From Candidatus Aquidulcis sp. (GTDB taxonomy: Bacteria; Chloroflexota; Anaerolineae; Anaerolineales; E44-bin32): a stretch of 14,449 nucleotides of DNA. Positions 1 through 6,580 of the stretch are shown here, piece after piece. The notes beneath the pieces were generated by a model. That model saw only the letters and a program-made list of their open reading frames with translations. It was not told the DNA's origin and searched no databases. Every line of letters begins with the position of its first letter. The first letter of the stretch is position 1. The DNA is taken from contig DYJB01000021.1 of NCBI GenBank assembly GCA_020723365.1, positions 8,495 to 22,943 of the forward strand, given 5' to 3'. The position numbers and the translations under genes were made by a program.

Positions 1-1929
1 CTCGAGCGGCCGCTCGGCCGGGGCGGAATGGCCGAGGTCTACCTCGGCCGCCACACCACCCTCAACATCCCGGTGGCGGTCAAAATCCTCTATGCCCACC
101 TGACGGAAGACGAGGATCTGCAGCGCCGCTTCGCCACCGAAGCCCAGGCGGTCGCCTCGCTGCGCCACTCCAATATCGTGCACGTCTACGACTTCGACGT
201 TGTCGACGGACGTCCCTACATCGTTATGGAGCTGCTGGAGGGCACCTCGCTGGAGGCCTATCTGCAGGCCCTCGGCCAGGCAGGGCTCTCCCTCCCGCTG
301 GCGACGGTCGTCCACCTCATCAGCGAATTGGCCGCCGCCCTGGACTATGCCCATGCCAAGGGCATCGTCCATCGCGACATCAAGCCATCCAACGTCATCC
401 TGCGCGCGGCCACCCTGCCCGTCATGCTCGGCCTGCCGCTGCCCCCCGACGTTCAGCCCATCCTGACCGACTTCGGCATCGCCCGCATCGCCGGCGCCGA
501 CAAGCACACCGCCACCGGAAGCCTCCTGGGCACACCGGCCTACATGAGCCCGGAGCAGGCCCGCGGTGAAGCCAGCGACGCCCGCTCCGACGTCTACGCC
601 CTGGGCGTGATGCTGTACGAGATGCTTGCCGGCCGCGTGCCGTTCGAGTCCGACTCCGATACGCCTCTCTCGGTGCTGCTCAAACACATCTCCAACCCGC
701 TGCCGCCGATCGCCGACACCGATCCGGCGATCCAGGCGGTCGTCAACCGGGCGCTGGCCAAACAGCCTGCGGACCGCTTCGCCTCGGCCGGAGAACTCGC
801 CCGGGCGCTCAGCCAGGCACTCACCCCCTCCCCGGCCCAGCCGACACCGGCGCCCCAGCCTCCCATGCGCCCTGCCGGAGCGCGGCGCCGTCCCTCCCGG
901 GCGCAGTGGGCCATCGTGAGCCTGGTTGGCGCGCTGGCCCTGGTGTTGGGCGGGCTCGGGCTGCGCGCCATCCTGAGCGCGCTCGCCCCCGCCTCCTCGC
1001 CGCCGGCGGTCTTGCCGACTTCACCACCTGCCTCCCCGGCCGCCGCACAGACCCTGGAGTTCGTTGCCCTCCCGGATAGCGAAGCGCTCTTCGCCGACGC
1101 CGTGCTGGACCTGGCTATACAGGCTCCTCAGCCCGCCCCGCCGGGCAGCGTCTTCGTCCTGTGGTTCATCCAGCCGGATGGGTCCAGCGTGCAGGCGGCG
1201 CGCCTGGAGGGTGCCGGGCAGCTGCTCCAGATTCGAGTCGCCGATCCCGAATCCCGCAACCTGCTGGCGCTCTACGACGGCTTCCTCGTCACGCTTGAGC
1301 CGCAGTCCTCGGGCTCCGAGCACCCCGGCGGCCCGGTGGGCTTCAGGCTGGAGATGGAGGCCGAGGTCCTGGCGCGCGTGCGAGCGCTCGACGCCGTCAG
1401 CCGGCAGCTCCCGACCTCGGCTGCACTCCTCGAGGGCCTGCGCTCCCAGGCCGGCTCCTTCGACAGCCATCTGGAGTTCGCCGTGGAGGCGATGGGGAAC
1501 GGCGATCTGGAGATGGCCAAGCGCCATGCCGAGCACATGGTCAACATCGCCGAAGGGGAACTCGGCGCCGACTTCGGGGATGTCAACGGGGACGGACGCC
1601 AGGAGAACCCGGGCGACGCCTTTGGCCTGCTCCCCTACCTGGCGCTGCTGCGCGACTACGCCACCAGCGCCGGCGCGTGGATGCTCGCCTCGCCCGAACA
1701 GCAGGCCGCCGCAGGGCAGACGATCGCTGAAGTGGATCGCCTGCTGGCCGACGCGGCCTTCGCCCGCGATCTGGCCCTGCGAATCGCCGCCAGCGATACG
1801 CTCGAGGAGGCGAAGCCTCTCTCCGACCAGCTGCTCCCGTTGCGCCTGGCGGCGTCGGCGACCGGACTGGCCGAGGCCTCCGCCCCGATCCTGCTCGGGC
1901 TGCGGGGCCAGGTCCTCGGACTGCCCTAG
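1..1929 (+). CDS. Receptor-type serine/threonine protein kinase (PknB-like), 5' end outside the window
   Basis: Membrane kinase that phosphorylates proteins on Ser/Thr in response to an extracellular cue. The frame is open from nt 1 and reads LGRGGMAEVYLG across the first ATG at nt 28, so that Met lies inside the glycine-rich loop and the true start is upstream of the window. Numbering from that Met: ATP-binding Lys19 in VAVK; catalytic loop HRDIKPSN with Asp117; DFG at 148-150; activation segment with several Thr/Ser before SPE (174-176); and DVYALGVMLYEML in the C-lobe. A Pro-rich linker (about 266-291), one TM helix (about 293-317) and an extracellular part of about 316 residues follow. 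The outer part has no PASTA repeats. Its first half (VFVLWFIQPDG ... VTLEP) faintly resembles the outer domain of RskA-like anti-sigma factors. Its second half has His-containing helices and a DVNGDG loop. The kinase fold is certain; the outer domain and the ligand are unknown. Confidence 0.95.
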   Translation, partial: LERPLGRGGMAEVYLGRHTTLNIPVAVKILYAHLTEDEDLQRRFATEAQAVASLRHSNIVHVYDFDVVDGRPYIVMELLEGTSLEAYLQALGQAGLSLPLATVVHLISELAAALDYAHAKGIVHRDIKPSNVILRAATLPVMLGLPLPPDVQPILTDFGIARIAGADKHTATGSLLGTPAYMSPEQARGEASDARSDVYALGVMLYEMLAGRVPFESDSDTPLSVLLKHISNPLPPIADTDPAIQAVVNRALAKQPADRFASAGELARALSQALTPSPAQPTPAPQPPMRPAGARRRPSRAQWAIVSLVGALALVLGGLGLRAILSALAPASSPPAVLPTSPPASPAAAQTLEFVALPDSEALFADAVLDLAIQAPQPAPPGSVFVLWFIQPDGSSVQAARLEGAGQLLQIRVADPESRNLLALYDGFLVTLEPQSSGSEHPGGPVGFRLEMEAEVLARVRALDAVSRQLPTSAALLEGLRSQAGSFDSHLEFAVEAMGNGDLEMAKRHAEHMVNIAEGELGADFGDVNGDGRQENPGDAFGLLPYLALLRDYATSAGAWMLASPEQQAAAGQTIAEVDRLLADAAFARDLALRIAASDTLEEAKPLSDQLLPLRLAASATGLAEASAPILLGLRGQVLGLP

Positions 1930-3089
1930 CGCCGGGACCGCTTCACGCCTCGGCCTTCGCCGCCCGCACGTGCTCCTGCGCTCGGGCGCCGCTTGCGCGG
2001 ATCGGCGCTCACCGATTCCCGTCCTGGAGCCGCCACCAGACAGCGGGCGATGGCGCGATCGATCTTGCCCATCGGGTAGACGCTCAGCCTTCCCGGCGCG
2101 ATCCACGCCAGGCGGGTGTGCTCGAGGGCTCTCGGCACAACACCACCCAGCAGCTCGCAGGCGAAGGCGTGCACGGTCACGCTGAAGTGGCTGTAGGCAT
2201 GCTCGAATGCCCCGAGCGACTCGCCTACCTCAACGCGAATGCCCAGCTCCTCCCTCAGCTCGCGGCGCAGGCATGCCTCCAGCGACTCGCCCGTCTCGCG
2301 CTTGCCGCCGGGAAACTCCCACAAACCTCCCAGCAGTCCTCCCTCCGGCCGGCGGGCAATCAGCACGCGCCCGCCGCGACGCAGCACGGCAGCGGCGACG
2401 ATTCGGTGCGGGACCCGACCTCGCCCGGCCCGTACCGGACGTTCACCCTGGGTCCCGCGCCGGCGCGCCAGGCAGCCTGAACGTATCGGGCACCGCTCAC
2501 ACATCGGAGCGCGCGGCGTACAGATCATGGCCCCCAGATCCATCAACGCCTGGTTGAAGGCCGCCCCCTTGCCCGCCGGAAGAAGCGAGCGGGCCTTGGC
2601 CAGCAGCCGCCTCTCGCCCTCCGGCGACCGAACGTCGACCGGCAGGTCGATCCAGCGCGCCAGGACGCGCCGCAGGTTCCCGTCGAGGGCGATCTCGTCC
2701 TTTCCGAACGCCAGGGCGGCAACGGCCGCTGCCGTGTAGTCCCCGACGCCGGGCAGAGCCCGCCACGCGGAGGCTGTCTGCGGCCATCGGACCTCGCCGT
2801 TGGAGAGGATCTGCCGGGCGGCGCGGTGGAGGTTCACGGCCCGCTGGTAGTACCCCAGCCCTTCCCAGGCGCGCAGGACCTGCTGCACCGAGGCGCCGGC
2901 GAGCTCCCGCACGCCGGGGAAGCGCCGCATCCAGGCCTTGAAGTAGGGGATGACCGTCTCGACGCGCGTCTGCTGGAGCATGACCTCCGAGATCCAGACG
3001 GCATACGGGTCGGGGTGGTCGCGCCAGGGTAGGCGGCGGGCATGGCGCCGGTACCACGCCAGCAGCGCGGCGGCTTGTGAAGGCGGCAT
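1926..3089 (-). CDS. mutY: Adenine DNA glycosylase MutY
   Basis: Removes adenine mispaired with 8-oxoguanine, the first step of base-excision repair of G:C to T:A damage. The 387-residue protein has every hallmark: SEVMLQQT with catalytic Glu35; helix-hairpin-helix LPGVGDYTAAAV (112-123); LDGN with Asp136; and a [4Fe-4S] loop C190-X6-C197-X2-C200-X5-C206. The C-terminal NUDIX-type domain keeps a good Nudix box (Gly262 to Ile284, with REL-REELGI) and an FEHAYSHF motif (295-302), as in the 8-oxoG-recognition domain of MutY. The tail (about 355-387) is rich in Arg/Lys and Gly and extends past the usual end. The Met start fits family N-termini, but no Shine-Dalgarno is visible before it. The histidine kinase gene stops 16 bp upstream on the same strand, so translation may be coupled. 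The 3' end overlaps the convergent Ser/Thr kinase gene by 4 bp. Confidence 0.97.
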   Translation of the reverse strand: MPPSQAAALLAWYRRHARRLPWRDHPDPYAVWISEVMLQQTRVETVIPYFKAWMRRFPGVRELAGASVQQVLRAWEGLGYYQRAVNLHRAARQILSNGEVRWPQTASAWRALPGVGDYTAAAVAALAFGKDEIALDGNLRRVLARWIDLPVDVRSPEGERRLLAKARSLLPAGKGAAFNQALMDLGAMICTPRAPMCERCPIRSGCLARRRGTQGERPVRAGRGRVPHRIVAAAVLRRGGRVLIARRPEGGLLGGLWEFPGGKRETGESLEACLRRELREELGIRVEVGESLGAFEHAYSHFSVTVHAFACELLGGVVPRALEHTRLAWIAPGRLSVYPMGKIDRAIARCLVAAPGRESVSADPRKRRPSAGARAGGEGRGVKRSRR

Positions 3090-3105
3090 ACGGCTTCGGA
3101 GGACT

Positions 3106-6100
3106 CTACGCCGGCGCCGGCTGGCCGCGTTCGGTGGTCAGCGCCTCGCGCACGGCGCGCGCCAGCTTGGCCCCGGTGAGCGGCTTCTGGAGCCAGTGCA
3201 CCGTGCCGGACTCGAGCAGCTCACGCGTGCTTCCCAGCGGGTAGCCGGTCATCAGCAGGACCCGCTGCTGCGGCGCGACGGCCGCAAGGTGCCGCACTAG
3301 CTCGCTGCCCCCCATGCCGGGCATCACCAGGTCGCTGAGGATCAGATCGATCTTCCCCGCCTGCTGCGCAAAGACCTCCAGGGCCTCCTTGCCCTCGGAG
3401 GCCTGCAGCACGCGGTATCCCAGGTTGGTCAGGATTTCGCTGACGCTGGCCCGCGTGGCCTCGTTGTCTTCCACCACCAGGATCAATTCGCCCTGGCCGC
3501 GGTTGGCGTCCGACATTTCGAGGGGCGCCCCACCGCCCGGCGGCGCCGCCAGCACCGGCAGGAAGATGGCGAAGGTTGTGCCGCCCTCGCTGGAGCTGGT
3601 CACGTCGATGTGCCCATGGTGCTGCTGGATGATGCCGTAGACCTGAGCCAGCCCCAGGCCGCTGGCCTTGGCCGGCGACTTGGTGGTGAAGAAGGGCTCG
3701 AAGATGTGGGGCAGGGCTTCCGGCTGAATCCCCGATCCCGTGTCGCTCACGGTCAGCCGCACCCATTCCCCGGGGGTCATCTCCACACAAGGCGTCGGCT
3801 CGCCTTCCCTCAGCGTGAGGGGCGAGAGCGTGAAGCGCATCTCGCCACCCTCCGGCATCGCCTCGCGCGCATTGAGGGCCAGGTTGATGCAGGCCTGCCG
3901 GATGCGGGCCGGGTCGCCCTGGATCATGAAGCCCGGGCCCTCGGCCACCACGCGCACGCGGATCGACTCGGGCATCGTGCGCATCAGCAGCCCTTCCATC
4001 TCGCGCAGGAAGGGCACCAGGTCGAAGGGGTGCTGGTCCATCACGGACTGCCGGCTGAAGTCGAGGATCTGCTGGACGAGCTGCGCCGCCCGCTGGCCCT
4101 GCTGGGTGATCGTCTGCAGGCGCTCGATCTCCTGCGGCGTCCGCCCCTGCGCCTGAAGCAGCATCTCGGCATACAGGATGATGACCGAGATAATGTTGTT
4201 GAAATCGTGGGCCACGCCCGCAGCCAGCTGCCCGACGGCCGCCAGGCGCTCCTGCGAGCGCTGCTGCATCTGCGCCGAGCGCTCGCTCGTGACGTCGCGG
4301 ATTTGCACGATCCAGCCGCCGGCGTCCGGCGGGTCACCCAGACGCAGCGCGGCGGCCTCGTACACCCGGCGCGCCCCCGCCTCCAGGCGCAGCTCGTGCC
4401 ATCCGGGGTGATCGGCCGACACCAGCAGGCGCTCGATCGGCCGCCCGCCGACCTGCTGCAGCGTGGCGGTGCTTGGCCAGCGGCCGAGCTCCGGTAGGAT
4501 CTTGCGCGCCAGCGCATTGGCCAGCACGACGCGTTTGTCGCCGTCCAGAAGCGCCACGGCCTGCGGCAGGTGCTCCACGAGCTGCCCCAGGCGGGTCTGC
4601 TCCGCCTCGAGCGCCGCCCGCAGGCCGGCCTGGCGAAGTGCCACGGCCAGCTGGTTGGCCACCTCACGCGCCAGCAGTTCGGTGTCGATATCGAAGGCTG
4701 CCGCTCGGGATGAGTCCAGGTTCAACTCACCGATCAGCGTGCCATCGGCCACCAGCGGCACCGTCAGGAAGCTGCGCACGCCGCCGTCCAACAGCCGCTG
4801 GCGCACCGGGGTCAGACCGATCGCCGACTTCAGATCGTTGACGCGGCGCACCTCGCCGGCCTGAAGATCGGCCAGGGGGCCATAGTCCTCCAAGGAGAAG
4901 GTCATCCCGGCCTCGAGCCCGAACGTCCTCGGCCCCTCCATGGTCAGCATCCGACCGACGCCCTGCTCCAGTTCGAACAGCACCAGGTCGGCATGCTCGC
5001 AGCCGACCAGTGCCCGCAGCCGCGAGAGCCCTGCCATGGCGATATCGTCCATGGAGTGGGCCGCCAGCACGGCGCGATCGATTTCCTTGAGGGTTTCGAG
5101 GCGCTGGTTCGCCTCCAGCAGCGCGTGCGTCCGCCCGGAGACTTTGCGCTCGAGGTCCTCATTGGCCTTCTGCAAGGCCTGCTCGGCCCGGCGGCGCTCG
5201 AGCAGCTCCTGCTGGGCCTGCCCGTACAGGCGGGCGTTCTCCACCGCGATCGCTGCCTGATCCGCCAGCAGCTGGAGCAAGCGGGTTTCCTCCTCGCCGA
5301 AGGGATGGGCTGCCTCGTAGGAAGCGTTGAGGACCCCGATGACGTGCGTGCCGACCTTCAGGGGGATACAGGCCAGTGCCCCGGGCCAGCTGCGCGGATC
5401 GCCCGGGTAGCGCGCATCGGCGTGTACGTCCGGGATGAGCACCATCTCGCCCGTGCGCGCCACCCGATAGGTCGAACCCTCCATGCGGGGCGTCGGCGAG
5501 ATGCCCCCGGCAGCCGCCAATCCGCGCCGGGACGCCGCCAGCGTCAGCCGATCGTCGGCATAGAGGAAGACCAGTGCGTCCATCAGGCCTGGGAACAGCT
5601 CGAAGGCGGCGTTCAGGACGGTTTCGAGGACGCTTTCGAGCTCGAGGCGCTTGGTGAGGCTCAGGCTCACCCGATAGAGAGTCTCCAACTGCATGGAATG
5701 GCGCTCGACGTCGACCTTGTTCTGCCGCAGGCGGGAGGCCATGGCCTTCATCGCCATGCCCACCCGGCCGATATCATCCCGGCGGAAGGCGGCCTCGCCA
5801 CGATCGGGCTGGCCCTGCACGAGCGCTTCGGCACCCCGCTGAACCTCCCGGACCGGACGCAGGACCAGCACGTTCATGCACCACCAGCCCACCAGCGCCA
5901 CGACGACCCCCAGTCCGACCAGTGCAACGGCCAGGATCCCAAGGGTCGTTTGCTGTGAGGTGGTGATTTCCGCTGCCTGTTGGTAGCGCAGCATGATGGA
6001 TCCGGCCGCGCCCACACCCACCAGCAGGGCGGCGAGGAACATCAGGCCGGCGACCAGGAACAGCCGCGCCTGGAAGCCCATGCCACGCTTCGGCCTGTGT

Positions 6101-6135
6101 GAGGGCTTTGCCGCTTGAGCTGGAGAGGTTGCCAT
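3106..6135 (-). CDS. Membrane hybrid histidine kinase (HAMP-GAF-GAF-PAS-HisKA-HATPase-receiver)
   Basis: Two-component sensor kinase with a built-in receiver. The longest frame starts at 6198 (1030 aa). I prefer the tandem ATGs at 6138/6135 because GGGAGG lies just before them and nothing like it precedes 6198. Numbering from 6198: TM1 about 46-70, TM2 about 86-107 with only about 15 residues between them, HAMP about 108-160, GAF about 185-320, coiled coil about 320-365, second GAF about 370-520, PAS about 536-635. Then the H-box GVAHDFNN (His664), N-box with Asn776, DTGSGI with Asp819, IFEPFFTTK, and GLGL. The receiver (about 905-1022) has the acidic pair Glu910/Asp911, phospho-acceptor Asp956 in LSDLVMPG, Thr984 and Lys1005. 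All catalytic residues are intact. With almost no loop outside the membrane, signals probably reach the cytoplasmic GAF/PAS domains. No HPt domain or output regulator is encoded nearby. It probably forms a transcript with mutY. Confidence 0.93.
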   Translation of the reverse strand: MATSPAQAAKPSHRPKRGMGFQARLFLVAGLMFLAALLVGVGAAGSIMLRYQQAAEITTSQQTTLGILAVALVGLGVVVALVGWWCMNVLVLRPVREVQRGAEALVQGQPDRGEAAFRRDDIGRVGMAMKAMASRLRQNKVDVERHSMQLETLYRVSLSLTKRLELESVLETVLNAAFELFPGLMDALVFLYADDRLTLAASRRGLAAAGGISPTPRMEGSTYRVARTGEMVLIPDVHADARYPGDPRSWPGALACIPLKVGTHVIGVLNASYEAAHPFGEEETRLLQLLADQAAIAVENARLYGQAQQELLERRRAEQALQKANEDLERKVSGRTHALLEANQRLETLKEIDRAVLAAHSMDDIAMAGLSRLRALVGCEHADLVLFELEQGVGRMLTMEGPRTFGLEAGMTFSLEDYGPLADLQAGEVRRVNDLKSAIGLTPVRQRLLDGGVRSFLTVPLVADGTLIGELNLDSSRAAAFDIDTELLAREVANQLAVALRQAGLRAALEAEQTRLGQLVEHLPQAVALLDGDKRVVLANALARKILPELGRWPSTATLQQVGGRPIERLLVSADHPGWHELRLEAGARRVYEAAALRLGDPPDAGGWIVQIRDVTSERSAQMQQRSQERLAAVGQLAAGVAHDFNNIISVIILYAEMLLQAQGRTPQEIERLQTITQQGQRAAQLVQQILDFSRQSVMDQHPFDLVPFLREMEGLLMRTMPESIRVRVVAEGPGFMIQGDPARIRQACINLALNAREAMPEGGEMRFTLSPLTLREGEPTPCVEMTPGEWVRLTVSDTGSGIQPEALPHIFEPFFTTKSPAKASGLGLAQVYGIIQQHHGHIDVTSSSEGGTTFAIFLPVLAAPPGGGAPLEMSDANRGQGELILVVEDNEATRASVSEILTNLGYRVLQASEGKEALEVFAQQAGKIDLILSDLVMPGMGGSELVRHLAAVAPQQRVLLMTGYPLGSTRELLESGTVHWLQKPLTGAKLARAVREALTTERGQPAPA

Positions 6136-6138
6136 CAT

Positions 6139-6144
6139 CCTCCC
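6139..6144 (-). promoter_or_regulatory. Ribosome binding site for the histidine kinase (decides start)
   Basis: The minus strand reads GGGAGG followed directly by ATGATG. Spacing to the second ATG (first base 6135) is 3 nt, short but usable. The upstream in-frame ATG at 6198 has only a non-purine-rich leader (GGTCCCAAG), which argues against it as the main start. Confidence 0.5.
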
Positions 6145-6290
6145 TACCCGCTTGGCGCATCGAGGCGCCTGGTTCCCTTCACTGCCGGCATGGCTCATCT
6201 TGGGACCGGTTCACCGTCGCGATCCCGTCGTGCTGCCCTTGGCGTCTTCTCCGGTCGGCCCACCCAACGGGAGAGCCGGGCCACTGAGCC

Positions 6291-6330
6291 GCTGGAGGGT
6301 GCGTCCAGGGATCCTGGACAACGCTCCAGC
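6291..6330. promoter_or_regulatory. Nested perfect inverted repeats upstream of the histidine kinase gene
   Basis: Outer arms GCTGGAG (6291-6297) and CTCCAGC (6324-6330) are perfect complements. Inside them sits GTCCAGG-GAT-CCTGGAC (6303-6319), a perfect 7-bp-arm palindrome. The two are separated by short unpaired stretches of 5 and 4 nt. Together they could form an interrupted hairpin of about 40 nt in the 5' leader, or a dyad operator for a dimeric regulator. It lies about 155-195 bp before the preferred histidine kinase start. Function is inferred only from the symmetry. Confidence 0.45.
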
Positions 6331-6508
6331 CATGCCGTTTGCCGGGAGAGACCCAACCCACCGTGCGGCCTTGACGCCGGGATCGCCTTCCGGCCCCAAT
6401 CGGCCCGCGTCGGGCCCTTCAGGCCGCGCGGTGGATGCACTATTTGGGCCGGGGCTCTCGATGCGCTCCCGGGAACTGGATTGTGGGCGAGGATGGCGGG
6501 GATGACAA

Positions 6509-6532
6509 GGCCGCCCCTGACTGCGGGCGGCC
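6509..6532 (-). terminator. Terminator-like hairpin after the giant surface protein gene
   Basis: GGCCGCCC (6509-6516) and GGGCGGCC (6525-6532) form a perfect 8-bp, all-G/C stem with an 8-nt loop, about 48 nt past the stop codon at 6581. On the minus strand it is followed by TTGTCATC, so the T-tract is weak. It may be a weak intrinsic terminator or an mRNA 3' stabilising hairpin. Confidence 0.45.
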
Positions 6533-6580
6533 ATCGTCCACGTGTGATTGCCCCGGTGGCGCAGACACGGGCGGCCGGCG

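Larger units (their letters stand above)
6136..6580. other. Intergenic region between the giant surface protein gene and the histidine kinase gene
   Basis: About 445 bp with no credible gene. Open frames here are short, overlap each other on both strands and lack recognisable motifs. It contains the terminator-like hairpin at 6509-6532, the nested palindrome at 6291-6330 and a smaller inverted repeat GGCCCG-CGT-CGGGCC at 6402-6416. The region is very poor in A/T, and I found no convincing -35/-10 pair on the minus strand. The promoter for the histidine kinase gene presumably lies here but cannot be pinpointed. Confidence 0.6.

Noticed and set aside
28..30. ATG as the start of the Ser/Thr kinase
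   Set aside because: It encodes the Met inside the glycine-rich loop LGRGGMAEVYLG; the N-lobe needs residues upstream.
1021..2106. Minus-strand frame of 361 codons opposite the Ser/Thr kinase, and a 373-codon plus-strand frame at 1064-2185
   Set aside because: Both overlap clearly real kinase and MutY coding sequence and have low-complexity Arg/Gly/Ser composition without motifs.
6402..6416. GGCCCG-CGT-CGGGCC inverted repeat as a separate regulatory site
   Set aside because: Six-bp G/C-only arms are likely by chance in DNA this GC-rich, and there is no T-tract or promoter near it.
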